Below are positions 17,460-27,112 of a stretch of DNA of 35,152 bases, in pieces; position 1 is the stretch's first letter, and each line of letters opens with the position of its first letter. The position numbers and the translations under genes were made by a program. This stretch comes from an uncultured Sphingomonadales bacterium (GTDB lineage: Bacteria > Pseudomonadota > Alphaproteobacteria > Sphingomonadales > Sphingomonadaceae): positions 1 to 35,152 of the forward strand of contig CALCBC010000065.1 in NCBI GenBank assembly GCA_937898525.1. The letters run 5' to 3'. Below the pieces are notes generated by a model. It was not told the DNA's origin and made no database searches. It saw only the letters and a program-made list of their open reading frames with translations.

Positions 17460-17572
17460 CCCTCCCCCTCAAGGGGGAGGGTTGGGCGGGGGTCTACTAC
17501 GCTAGCGTGGACGCGCGACCTGCGGCCGCGCTCCCCCACCCCTCGATCCCCCTCCCCGCCAGGGAGGGGAGG
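17460..17572. repeat. Mosaic palindromic repeat, copy 2 (between ferB and ferA)
   Basis: CCCTCCCCC/GGGGGAGGG (17460-17481) and CCTCCC/GGGAGG (17551-17567) bracket a spacer with GTGGACGCGCG and CCGCGCTCCCCC. The whole unit aligns with 11226-11335 in the same orientation. Its place between two genes of one probable operon means its hairpins would be transcribed and could modulate ferA expression relative to ferB. Confidence 0.7.
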
Positions 17573-17576
17573 AACC

Positions 17577-18437
17577 TCAGTCGCCCTTGACCTTGGTCTT
17601 GTCGAAGGCGCCGAGGCCCGGCTTGAAGGTCTTCTCGTCGAGGAACTGACGGGTCGCCTCCTTGCGCGCTTCCCAGCCGCCGAAGTCGTTGAGCGCTTCC
17701 TGCGCGCGGATCAGGTAGTCCTCGGCGTTGTCGTAGGTCATCTCCATCACGCGGCGGATGGCCCACTTGGTGGCGCGCAGCGCGTGGGTGTCCTTCTTCT
17801 TGAGCTCGTCGGCGATCTCCTGCACCCGCGCCTTGAGCCGGTCGGCCGGGACGCTCTCGGTGACGAGGCCCTGCTCGGCGGCCTGCTTGCCGGTCAGGTT
17901 CTCGCCCATCATCGCGTGGTACATCGCCTTGCGGTAGGGCATCAGCTCGGCCGCAACCTTCGAGGCGCCGCCGCCGGGCAGGATCGCCCAGTTGATTTCC
18001 GAGAGGCCGAACTTGGCATCGTCCGAGGCGATCGCGATGTCGCAGGCGAACAGCGGGCCGTAGGCGCCGCCGAAGCACCAGCCGTTGATCATCCCGATCG
18101 TCGCCTTCTCGTACCAGCGCAGCCGCTCCCACCACGAGTAGGCCTCACGCTGCGCCTTGCGCACCGCGTGGAGGCCGGCTTCCTCGTTCATGCGGAAGTA
18201 CTCGAGCAGGTCCATGCCCGCCGACCACGCCGAGCCCTCGCCGGTCAGCACCAGCACCAGCACGTCGTCGCGGAACTCGAGCTCCTCGAGCACCTGCTTC
18301 ATCCGGCGGTTGAGCTTGGGGCTCATGCAGTTCCGCTTGTCCGGGCGGTTGAAATAGACCCAGGCGACCCCGTCCACGATCTCGTAACGGACGGTTTCCT
18401 CTTCGGGACGCGGATCGGGTTGCGACGGCATGGCCAT
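17577..18437 (-). CDS. ferB: Hydroxycinnamoyl-CoA (feruloyl-CoA) hydratase-lyase
   Basis: The 286-residue crotonase-fold enzyme should hydrate feruloyl-CoA and split it to vanillin and acetyl-CoA. It follows the Pseudomonas HCHL pattern closely: NRPDKRNCMSPKLNRRM (30-46), AWSAGMDLLEYFR, MINGWCFGG (116-124), FGLSEINWAILPGG with the catalytic Glu147, and the characteristic C-terminal FLDEKTFKPGLGAFDKTK. One difference is that the Ser of the HCHL motif GFSPL is Gly here (AYGPL, about 125-129). The start is the ATG (MAMPSQ) preceded by AGAGAGGAA; the frame is open 48 bases further up into the operator. It is transcribed ahead of ferA and away from the MarR-type gene. An ordinary enoyl-CoA hydratase is less likely given the C-terminus. 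Confidence 0.92.
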   Translation of the reverse strand: MAMPSQPDPRPEEETVRYEIVDGVAWVYFNRPDKRNCMSPKLNRRMKQVLEELEFRDDVLVLVLTGEGSAWSAGMDLLEYFRMNEEAGLHAVRKAQREAYSWWERLRWYEKATIGMINGWCFGGAYGPLFACDIAIASDDAKFGLSEINWAILPGGGASKVAAELMPYRKAMYHAMMGENLTGKQAAEQGLVTESVPADRLKARVQEIADELKKKDTHALRATKWAIRRVMEMTYDNAEDYLIRAQEALNDFGGWEARKEATRQFLDEKTFKPGLGAFDKTKVKGD

Positions 18438-18462
18438 GACGGGTTCCTCTCTCTCGGAAGGC

Positions 18463-18504
18463 GATAATGCTATCGCCGATAGCAATTCGGATTGCTATGG
18501 ACAA
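18463..18504. promoter_or_regulatory. ferB/ferC divergent operator with two overlapping palindromes
   Basis: TGCTATCGCCGATAGCA (18468-18484) is a perfect palindrome about one base. Overlapping it, ATAGCAAT-TCGG-ATTGCTAT (18479-18498) is a second perfect palindrome sharing the ATAGCA half. On the - strand TTGTCC (18504-18499), 17 bases and TATCGG (18481-18476) form a candidate ferB promoter, so both palindromes would cover it. On the + strand GATAAT (18463-18468) is a candidate -10 for the regulator. A MarR-family dimer (the divergent gene) is the natural binder, as FerC is for ferBA in Sphingobium; binding here is inference. Confidence 0.75.
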
Positions 18505-18527
18505 CAGCGATCGTTACCAGTCCGCCG

Positions 18528-18932
18528 ATGCGCGACCCGCTCCCGAAATTCCCCGGCTACGCGCTGCGGCGGGCGGCGAACGCGACCGCGGCCGAGCTCT
18601 CGGCCCGGCTCGCCCCGACCGGGCTGCGCCAGTCCGACGTCTCGGTGCTGCTGCTGGTCGAGGCCAACCCCGGCGTGACCGCGAGCGCGATCGGCCGCCA
18701 GCTCGGGATCGAGCGGGCCAACATGGTCCCGCTGCTCAAGCGCCTCGACGGCCTGATTGCGCGCGCCCCGATCGACGGCAAGTCGCAGGGCCTCGCGCTG
18801 ACCGACGCGGGCGCGGCACGCCTCGCCGAGGCGCGCAAGGTGGTCGAGACTTTCGAAGCCGAAGTCCTCGCCCGCGTTCCCCCCGAGCACCGCGATCACC
18901 TGCTCCCCGCGCTCGAAGCCCTCTGGCGCTGA
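18528..18932 (+). CDS. ferC: MarR-family regulator, FerC-like
   Basis: A 134-residue winged helix protein. The DNA-binding part runs from about 35 to 95: LRQSDVSVLLLVEANPGVTA, SAIGRQLGIERANMVPLLKR (recognition helix), LDGLIARAPIDGKSQGLALT (wing). Helices at both ends provide the dimer interface. In this family an aromatic acyl-CoA such as feruloyl-CoA releases the repressor. It is divergent from ferB with the two overlapping palindromes between, which supports control of ferBA and of itself. The ATG was chosen as the first good start in frame; upstream there is only a TTG at 18492 inside the operator. The ribosome site is weak. Its stop overlaps the first base pair of the palindromic repeat that follows. 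Confidence 0.85.
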   Translation: MRDPLPKFPGYALRRAANATAAELSARLAPTGLRQSDVSVLLLVEANPGVTASAIGRQLGIERANMVPLLKRLDGLIARAPIDGKSQGLALTDAGAARLAEARKVVETFEAEVLARVPPEHRDHLLPALEALWR

Positions 18933-19003
18933 AAAGAGGGACAGTCCCTCTTTTCTCTCGGTGTGCGGCCCGCGCTGCGAAAATAGGGACTGTCCCTCTT
19001 CTC
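18931..19003. repeat. Second pair of AGGGACAGTCCC-type palindromes
   Basis: GAAAAGAGGGACAGTCCCTC (18931-18950) continues as a palindrome to 18956, and GAAAATAGGGACTGTCCCTC (18979-18998) is the opposed unit. It matches the pair at 4740-4807 in unit sequence, spacing of about 20 to 25 bases and position just behind a stop codon. It lies between ferC and acs. Confidence 0.8.
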
Positions 19004-19069
19004 CCCCTCTGGCGCGCGGCCCGGCGCCCTCCTACACCTATTGGCGAATTGGGTATTGGGAGAGAACTC

Positions 19070-21028
<1,959 letters not shown>

Positions 21029-21235
21029 CGCCCGCCATCCGGGCGGAGCCACCATTGGCGGCGTTCGGGAGGGCCCGACTTCGGAAGCGTCCATCTGGCG
21101 CGCCGTTCCTGCACGAAGGTCGGGGCGCGCGGCGCGAGACAAGTCGCGTCCATTTCTAAGCGAAGGGCAAGGGCGAACGCTTGCCTGGCCTTTGCCTTTC
21201 CTTCTACGAGACGGCCGGACTTTGGGGGAAATCGA

Positions 21236-21880
21236 ATGCACACGGACACGCCAGCCGCGCCGGGTTCGCGGCGCCTGCGCTATTTCGCCGCTGCCGCGCT
21301 CTCGGCGGCCTTCCTGCTCGCGCCCGCCAGCGCCCACTTCGTCATGGAATCGCCGGCCGCAAGCCTCGAGCAGAATCCAATCGGCGATCCGCAGAAGCTC
21401 GGCCCGTGCGGCGGCTCCGCGCAGGACGCCGGCACGCCGACCGGTGCGGTGACCGAGCTGGCCGGCGGCAGCACGCTTCACCTGAAGCTGCGCGAGGCGA
21501 TCTATCATCCGGGGCATTACCGCGTGGCCCTCGCCCGCACACCGGAGCAGCTGCCCGCCGATCCCGAGACGGTCACGCGCGAGGGGCCGCGCGGGCCGGT
21601 GTCGGTCTCGGCCGCGATCGCCGAGGCGGTGCCGCCGATCCTCGCCGACGGGCTGTTTGTGCACACCGAGCGGCCCGAGCCGGAGTCCTACTGGGAAGCC
21701 GACCTCACGGTGCCGAACGTCGAGTGCAAGGGCTGCGTGGTTCAGGTGATCCAGTGGATGGCCGAGCATCCCGGCGTCGCCGAGGGCGGCTTCTCGTACC
21801 ACCACTGCGCGACGGTCGACATCACCAAGAACCCGGACCTTCCGGCCGACAGCGCGTGGGAGGCGTTCCTCGGAGGCTGA
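21236..21880 (+). CDS. Exported histidine-brace (LPMO-like) protein
   Basis: A 214-residue precursor with a signal peptide cleaved after APASA (residue 33), which would leave His34 as the N-terminal residue of the mature protein (HFVMESPAAS). An N-terminal His together with internal His residues (His91/His94 in YHPGHYR, His189-His190 in FSYHHCATVDI) suits a copper histidine brace as in lytic polysaccharide monooxygenases. The NPIGDPQKLGPCGG stretch and conserved Cys (58, 164, 167, 191) match what I recall as the SCE4755-type monooxygenase-like family. Activity and substrate are unproven; a copper chaperone role is an alternative. It converges with the G8-domain gene, 98 bases away. The ribosome site (GGGGGAAATC) is acceptable. 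Confidence 0.8.
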   Translation: MHTDTPAAPGSRRLRYFAAAALSAAFLLAPASAHFVMESPAASLEQNPIGDPQKLGPCGGSAQDAGTPTGAVTELAGGSTLHLKLREAIYHPGHYRVALARTPEQLPADPETVTREGPRGPVSVSAAIAEAVPPILADGLFVHTERPEPESYWEADLTVPNVECKGCVVQVIQWMAEHPGVAEGGFSYHHCATVDITKNPDLPADSAWEAFLGG

Positions 21881-21978
21881 GCCTCACGGGAAGAGAGCCG
21901 TTCCTGCACGTCCCGAGTTGGCGTCCATGCTGCGGGATGATGCCGCTGCCCGCCTGCGGCGCGCCCGCTGTCGGTCCG

Positions 21979-24651
21979 CTACTGCCGGCTGGCGGCCTCG
22001 CCGCCCGGCGCCTCGCTCAGCTGGACCTGCCGGCTGACGTCGAGCCGCGCGCCGGCGTCGAACGCGCCGCCCGGGCCGGTGCCAACCGTGCTCACCCCCG
22101 CGCCGGGCCGGCCGATCTGCACGCTCGCGCCGGCCGAGTTGTCGACCACCAGCTTGGCCCACAGCGTGCCGTTGTCGGCGCGGTACCACGAGGTCTCGGT
22201 CGCCGCGCGCAGCGCCTCGAGGCTCGGCTGCTGCTTGCCGCCGGCCGTGCCGCTGAAGCCGGGCAGCTCGAAGATCACCCACGAGCCGTCGTCCATCTCG
22301 CGCAGCGTCAGCGAGAGGTCCTTGCGGCTGGTCTCGACACGCACTTCGGCGCCGCTGCGGATCGTCGTCTGGCCGGTGTATTCCCAGCGGCGGCCGTTGC
22401 GGCTGAGGATGATCGGCTCCTCGATCGGCGCGGTGCCGAAGCCCATGTTCGGGCCGAGGCCGAAGTGGCCGAAGTCACCCTTGCACACGGCCGCGCCCCA
22501 GTCGGGCCTGATCGTGCAGGCCTCGTCGTCGGACGCGATGCCGTTGTCGAGCACGATGTAGCCGTCGGGCACGCCGCCGACCGAGCCGTCCCTGTCGTGG
22601 ATCGCCGCGCCGCGCCAGGCGTTGGCGCGGCCGAGGTCGGAGGCCCAGCGGCGCACGTAGGGCGGGAAGCTGACCGGCTTCGAGTTGACGAACTTCGCCC
22701 CCTCGATCGCGTTCTCGGTGCTCATCCCGAAGCTGGTGTACATCAGGTACGAAATCGCCCCCGCGTCGCGCGTGGCGTTGGGCTGGAAATTGACGAACGT
22801 GGTATTCTCCACGTCGTGGCGCATGTCGTAGTACTCGTAGCCGCGGATCGGGAAGTCCGGGATGTCGTTCGGCATCGAGCGGCCGTAGGCGATCTCAGCC
22901 TCCGTGCGCGGGTTGCCGATGTTGTCGGACTCGCCAACGAAGATCGAGTCGACCACCTTCGAGGTATACGGCGCGCGTCCGACCGCGGCGGCGGCATGGG
23001 TGAAGCCGATCGCGTTGTCGGCGACGCGCAGGTTCCTGAACAGGTGCAGCTCGCCGCGGCCCCAGACGCCGCCGTTGCGGTTCTTGTAGGCGGTGAAGTC
23101 CTCGAACAGCGAGACCAGCGGTTCGCTGTCCGGGTCGTTCGGGTCGGCGGTCGCGAAGTGATAGTTGCTGCCGCCGACGCTGAAGGTGCCGTCGGGGTTC
23201 GGCCCGCGGTCGAACATCAGCCCGTCGAAGTTCGAGTGCGCGGTGTTGCCCTTGAACTCGCGCACCGCGATGCGCCGCGGCCAGGTGTTGGCGCTGCGCT
23301 CGGTGCCCTCGAACTGCCCGGTCGGGTGGACCGGCAGCGCGAACCAGAAACCGATCGCTTCCGAGCCGGCGGCGACGTTGTCGCGATAGACGTTGTCGGG
23401 ATTGGTGACCCAGAAGGTCGAGGCGGTGTTGTCCGACGGGATCAGGATGTGCTCGGACCGCTGACCCGCCGCGCCGCGATTGGCCGAGCTGGCCAGCCCG
23501 GCCGGACCGAGATGCGTCGGTTCGCACGGCTTGGTCGGGTGGCACCTGGTCAGGATGCCGAGGTTGTGGACGAACTGGTTGCCGGTCTCGACCGCGTCCT
23601 CGAGGAAGAAGCAGTGGCCGACCGTGTTGAAGGTGACGTTGTTCTCGACCAGCACGTTGTCGGTGCCGTGCACGGTGACGCAGCGGCTGTAGGTGTCGTG
23701 GATCGAGGCATTACGGATGTACTGGCCGGCGCCGTCGCCGACGAGGTGCCAGTGCATCGGGTAGCGGGCCAGCGTCAGGTGCTGGCCCATCCGCGACAGC
23801 TCGACGCCCGAGATGCGCACGGTCGAGCCGGCCATCGCCATGATGTGGCCGCCGAAATACGAGGTTTCGGCATCGTCCGAGGCGTTGACGCGGATGTTGC
23901 GGGTCAGGAGGCCGACTTCGCCGCGCTCGTCGACGCCGAAGGTGATCTCGCCGAAGTGCATGAACTCGAGCGGCCGGTCGAGTGTGATCGTGTTGCCGCT
24001 GATGCCCGCGATCGTGCGCCGCTCGGCCTGGTACGGGTCGAAGTCGGTCGAGGCGAGGACGATCTCGTCGCCCTTGCGCCAGCCGCTCGCGTCGAGCACC
24101 TCGATCCGGCGGCTGCCGGCCTCGGCGGTCTTCGCCAGCTTGGTCCAGGTATGCGTGCGGTCGCCGTGCAGGCTCAACGTGCCGCCCATCAGCATGATCC
24201 CGCGGTCGCCCATCGTGTTGATGTCCTCACCGGGGACCGTGTCGGTCAGCGTGATCGTCGCCTGGCGGGTGTAGGGCCGGTCCTCGCTGCCGATGTGCAG
24301 CTCGCCGCCGCGCAGGTAGATCCACTCGCTCTCGATACCGACGTCGATGTCGTTGGCGACGGTCAGCCGGCCGTCGATCGTCAGGCTGCGCAGGGCCGGC
24401 GGATCGACGTCGAGCAGCATGTCCATGTCGCGCGCGATCGTCACCGCGTCCCCTTCGCGCGGCACCCTGCCGTCGGGCCAGGCGGCCGGGTCGGACCACC
24501 GCACCTTCTTCATCGCCGAGGGATTGAGCGGCGCGGCGGCCTCGCCGTGGCCCGAATGGTCGCCCTGCGCCGCTGCCGGGGTTCCGGCACCGAACATCAG
24601 GGTCATCGGGAGCAACAGGCAAAGACGCAACAGGCCGGCATTCAGGCGCAT
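21979..24651 (-). CDS. Secreted G8-domain/beta-helix protein, CEMIP-like
   Basis: The 890-residue exported protein has a signal peptide (1-29), a short His-rich start (DHSGHGE), a G8 domain (about 48-170; WSDPAAWPDGRVPREGD, LLDVDPPALRSLTIDG, GGELHIGSEDRPY) and a right-handed beta-helix (about 250-700). In the helix SIHDTYSRCVTVHG (317-329), GHCFFLED (345-352), STFWVTNPDN (411-420) and AAGSEAIGFWF (427-437) closely resemble the animal hyaluronidases CEMIP (KIAA1199) and TMEM2. Several Cys residues (324, 347, 370, 376) may pair. I infer a cell-surface or secreted glycan-acting protein; hyaluronan need not be the substrate. The ATG has GAGGGG nine bases upstream. The C-terminal region (about 740-890) is beta-rich and unassigned. 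Confidence 0.9.
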   Translation of the reverse strand: MRLNAGLLRLCLLLPMTLMFGAGTPAAAQGDHSGHGEAAAPLNPSAMKKVRWSDPAAWPDGRVPREGDAVTIARDMDMLLDVDPPALRSLTIDGRLTVANDIDVGIESEWIYLRGGELHIGSEDRPYTRQATITLTDTVPGEDINTMGDRGIMLMGGTLSLHGDRTHTWTKLAKTAEAGSRRIEVLDASGWRKGDEIVLASTDFDPYQAERRTIAGISGNTITLDRPLEFMHFGEITFGVDERGEVGLLTRNIRVNASDDAETSYFGGHIMAMAGSTVRISGVELSRMGQHLTLARYPMHWHLVGDGAGQYIRNASIHDTYSRCVTVHGTDNVLVENNVTFNTVGHCFFLEDAVETGNQFVHNLGILTRCHPTKPCEPTHLGPAGLASSANRGAAGQRSEHILIPSDNTASTFWVTNPDNVYRDNVAAGSEAIGFWFALPVHPTGQFEGTERSANTWPRRIAVREFKGNTAHSNFDGLMFDRGPNPDGTFSVGGSNYHFATADPNDPDSEPLVSLFEDFTAYKNRNGGVWGRGELHLFRNLRVADNAIGFTHAAAAVGRAPYTSKVVDSIFVGESDNIGNPRTEAEIAYGRSMPNDIPDFPIRGYEYYDMRHDVENTTFVNFQPNATRDAGAISYLMYTSFGMSTENAIEGAKFVNSKPVSFPPYVRRWASDLGRANAWRGAAIHDRDGSVGGVPDGYIVLDNGIASDDEACTIRPDWGAAVCKGDFGHFGLGPNMGFGTAPIEEPIILSRNGRRWEYTGQTTIRSGAEVRVETSRKDLSLTLREMDDGSWVIFELPGFSGTAGGKQQPSLEALRAATETSWYRADNGTLWAKLVVDNSAGASVQIGRPGAGVSTVGTGPGGAFDAGARLDVSRQVQLSEAPGGEAASRQ

Positions 24652-24843
24652 GATATCGATCCCCTCGTTCGGGACTGGCGAATCCCGTGTTCTATTTTCG
24701 CGCAGAGGTTTGCGACGGACGCGCCGGTTTGCCAAGACGTTATGGGACGCTGGAAGACGGCGCGGGGTGACGCGGCGCCGCGAGCGGTAGTACGGGGCGG
24801 CACGCCTCGTGCGCAAAGAACCAGAACCTCAGGGAGACCGGAC

Positions 24844-25758
24844 GTGAGATTGATCCTAGCCCTTAGCCTGATCCTGTCCTCGGCGGCGCTGGCGGCCCAG
24901 CCGGCGCATGCGCAGTCCGCCTGCGACCGCGAGTGCCTGCGCGGCAAGGTCACCGAAGTGCTGCACGCGCTGATCCACGACGACATCGGCAAGCTCGCGG
25001 TCGCCGGCAACCTGCGCGTGACCGAGGACGGGGTCGAGCGGCCGCTCGATCAGGTCGGTCTCGTGCGCACGGTCACCAAGCTGCGCGGCTATCGCCAGGA
25101 CGTGATCGACGAGCGCGCGGGCGTGGCGGTGACCGGGGCGATGGTCGAGGAATCGGGTTCGCCGGTGCTGCTCGCGGTGCGGGTCAAGGTCGACGGCGAG
25201 GCGAAGATCAGCGAGCTCGAGCTGGTCGCGACGCGCGGCCGGGCCGACGGCCTGCTGTACAACGTCGACGGATTCGGCAACGCCGCCTCGCTGGCGATGA
25301 ACCTCGCCCCGCGGCCCGAGCAGCTCGCGACGCGCGATGAAGCGGTCCGCATCGCGATGCACTACCCGCGCGGGCTCTCCAACGCCGAGACCTTCAACGC
25401 CGTCGGCACCCCGTTTGCGCCCGAGGCCTACCGGCTCGAGAACGGCATGCTGATGGCGGGGCCGGCCTGCACTTTCATCCCCGGCTGCGACGACATCGGC
25501 AACCAGTCGCTGGCGATCTTCCGCCAGCTCGGCCGGGTTACCGTGCGCGACGTGGTGGTCGACGAGCGCATGGGCATCGTGATGATGCGCCTGTCGTGGA
25601 ACGTCCGCGGTGGGGAAGGCTCCGACAAGCTGACGGCGTGGGAGGCGTTCAAGGTCTACGACGGCCAGATCCACATGGTCGAAGCGTACATCCGGATCTT
25701 CCCGCCGGAGCTGGAGCTGGGCGGCTGGCCGATCGCGGAGGGGGTGGTGCAGCCGTGA
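24844..25758 (+). CDS. Secreted protein with two NTF2-like halves (paralogue 1)
   Basis: A 304-residue exported protein. The GTG start, with AGGGAG seven bases upstream, gives a clean signal peptide (MRLILALSLILSSAALAAQP, cleaved near AHAQ). The mature protein starts ACDRECLRGKVTEVLHALIH followed by DDIGKLAVAGNLRVTEDGVE, the opening helix and strand of a SnoaL/NTF2-like domain, and ends this half with ISELELVATR. A second half (about 165-295) repeats the layout (EAVRIAMHY, YRLENGMLMAGP, KVYDGQIHMVEAYIRIFP). Related genes are at 29719 and 30864. NTF2-like folds bind small hydrophobic ligands or act as isomerases and dehydratases; no catalytic residues can be assigned. It is divergent from the G8-domain gene. 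Confidence 0.8.
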   Translation: MRLILALSLILSSAALAAQPAHAQSACDRECLRGKVTEVLHALIHDDIGKLAVAGNLRVTEDGVERPLDQVGLVRTVTKLRGYRQDVIDERAGVAVTGAMVEESGSPVLLAVRVKVDGEAKISELELVATRGRADGLLYNVDGFGNAASLAMNLAPRPEQLATRDEAVRIAMHYPRGLSNAETFNAVGTPFAPEAYRLENGMLMAGPACTFIPGCDDIGNQSLAIFRQLGRVTVRDVVVDERMGIVMMRLSWNVRGGEGSDKLTAWEAFKVYDGQIHMVEAYIRIFPPELELGGWPIAEGVVQP

Positions 25759-25771
25759 GTTGAGGCAGAAA

Positions 25772-25864
25772 GGAGGCAGCAGGCAGCAGCAGGGCGTGTT
25801 GCGGGCGCCCCGTGCCTCCGCCCTATTCCTGCCTGCTGCCTACTGCCTGCTGCCTGCTGCCTCC
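25772..25864. repeat. GCAG-rich inverted repeat
   Basis: GGAGGCAGCAGGCAGCAGC (25772-25790) pairs with the tandem CTGCCTGCTGCC run ending in GCTGCCTCC (25829-25864). The right arm is itself built of near repeats (TGCCTGC, CTACTGCC). The transcript would form a long hairpin between the gene at 24844 and the HtrA-like gene. Low-complexity repeats of this kind are common in sphingomonad intergenic DNA as I recall. Confidence 0.7.
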
Positions 25865-25914
25865 CCATTGCCTGCTCCCTTCCAACCTCGCCCCCAACCC
25901 CCTAAATCCCGCCC

Positions 25915-27057
25915 ATGCCTTCCGTTCAGCCTCCGTTCGGAAACACCGGGCGAACCATCATCGTCGTACTGGTGATCATGAACGTGCTGCTCCTCGCCGC
26001 TGCCGCCTCGCTCTATTTCGCCCAGACCGCTCCCGCGGCCGCCCCGCCGCCGGCGCCGGTCGTCACCCCGCGCGGCGACCTCGCGGCCGACGAGAAGGCG
26101 ACCATCGAGCTGTTTCGCAACGCGCGCGATTCGGTGGTGTTCATCTCCACCCGCCAGCGGGTGACGGACTTCTGGACCCGCAACGTCTACAGCGTTCCGC
26201 GCGGGTCGGGCTCGGGCCTGGTGTGGGACGAGGCCGGGCACATAGTCACCAACTATCACGTGATCCGGGGCGCCTCGTCGGCGCAGATCCAGCTCGCGGA
26301 CGGGCGCGAGTTCAGCGCCACCCTCGTTGGCGTGAGCCCGCAGCACGATCTCGCCGTGCTCAAGATCGGCGGCGCCGACTTCGTCGCCCCGGCACGGGTA
26401 CCGATCGGCACCAGCCACGACCTGCAGGTCGGGCAGAACGTGTTCGCGATCGGCAACCCGTTCGGGCTCGACTGGACGCTGACCCGGGGCATCGTTTCGG
26501 CGCTCGACCGCTCGCTGCCGAACGAGAACGGACCCGACATCGACCACCTGATCCAGACCGACGCGGCGATCAACCCGGGCAACTCGGGCGGGCCGCTGCT
26601 CGATTCCGCTGGCCGGCTGATCGGCATCAACACCGCGATCTACAGCCCCTCGGGCGCCTCGGCCGGGATCGGCTTCGCGGTGCCGGTCGACACGGTGATG
26701 CGCGTGGTGCCGCAGCTGATCGCCAACGGGCGCTACGTCCAGCCGACGCTCGGGATCGAGAGCGAAGAAGGGATAAACGAGCGGTTCAAGCGCGCCTCGG
26801 GCCTCGACGGGGTGTTCGTCCTGCGCGTCCGGCCCGGCTCCGCGGCGGCGCGCGCGGGCCTCACCGCGGCCTCGCGCACACCCCGCGGGATCGTCCCGGG
26901 CGACGTGATCGTCGCGCTCAACGGCCGCCCGGTCTCGCGCGTCGGCGACCTGCTCGCGCGGCTCGACGATTTCCGCGTCGGGCAGACGGTCGAGCTGACC
27001 GTGCTGCGCGGCGGCGAGCAACGGACGGTCAGGCTCGAGCTCGAACCCGGAAGCTGA
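25915..27057 (+). CDS. HtrA/DegP-like serine protease with PDZ domain
   Basis: A 380-residue envelope protease of the S1C family. Residues 13-35 form an N-terminal membrane helix (RTIIVVLVIMNVLLLAAAAS), followed by a Pro/Ala linker. The trypsin-like domain carries His115 (TNYHVI), Asp145 (QHDLAVLKI) and Ser224 (NPGNSGGPLL). One PDZ domain follows (about 285-375; GVFVLRVRPGSAAARAGL, GDVIVALNGRPV). A single PDZ and an N-terminal anchor make it like DegS rather than DegP, suggesting a periplasm-facing regulator or quality-control protease. No rseA/rpoE-like gene is nearby. Upstream lies the GCAG-rich inverted repeat, and no good ribosome site is seen (AATCCCGCCC). Confidence 0.93.
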   Translation: MPSVQPPFGNTGRTIIVVLVIMNVLLLAAAASLYFAQTAPAAAPPPAPVVTPRGDLAADEKATIELFRNARDSVVFISTRQRVTDFWTRNVYSVPRGSGSGLVWDEAGHIVTNYHVIRGASSAQIQLADGREFSATLVGVSPQHDLAVLKIGGADFVAPARVPIGTSHDLQVGQNVFAIGNPFGLDWTLTRGIVSALDRSLPNENGPDIDHLIQTDAAINPGNSGGPLLDSAGRLIGINTAIYSPSGASAGIGFAVPVDTVMRVVPQLIANGRYVQPTLGIESEEGINERFKRASGLDGVFVLRVRPGSAAARAGLTAASRTPRGIVPGDVIVALNGRPVSRVGDLLARLDDFRVGQTVELTVLRGGEQRTVRLELEPGS

Positions 27058-27112
27058 AGCGCTCCAGCGAAAAAACCGCGACCGGCGGGTGCCAGCGCCG
27101 CAGGCTTCGTCT

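Noticed and set aside
15249..18467. Long + strand frames opposite ferA and ferB
   Set aside because: They mirror the coding genes on the - strand and lack ribosome sites or recognisable domains.
21029..21235. Possible small gene or strong terminator between acs and the histidine-brace gene
   Set aside because: Only weak imperfect hairpins (around 21035-21051 and 21163-21203) and no coding frame with a ribosome site were seen.
21181..25758. Frame of more than 1500 codons on the + strand
   Set aside because: It joins antisense of the G8-domain gene to the real gene at 24844. Only the last 304 residues, after a signal peptide, are protein-like.
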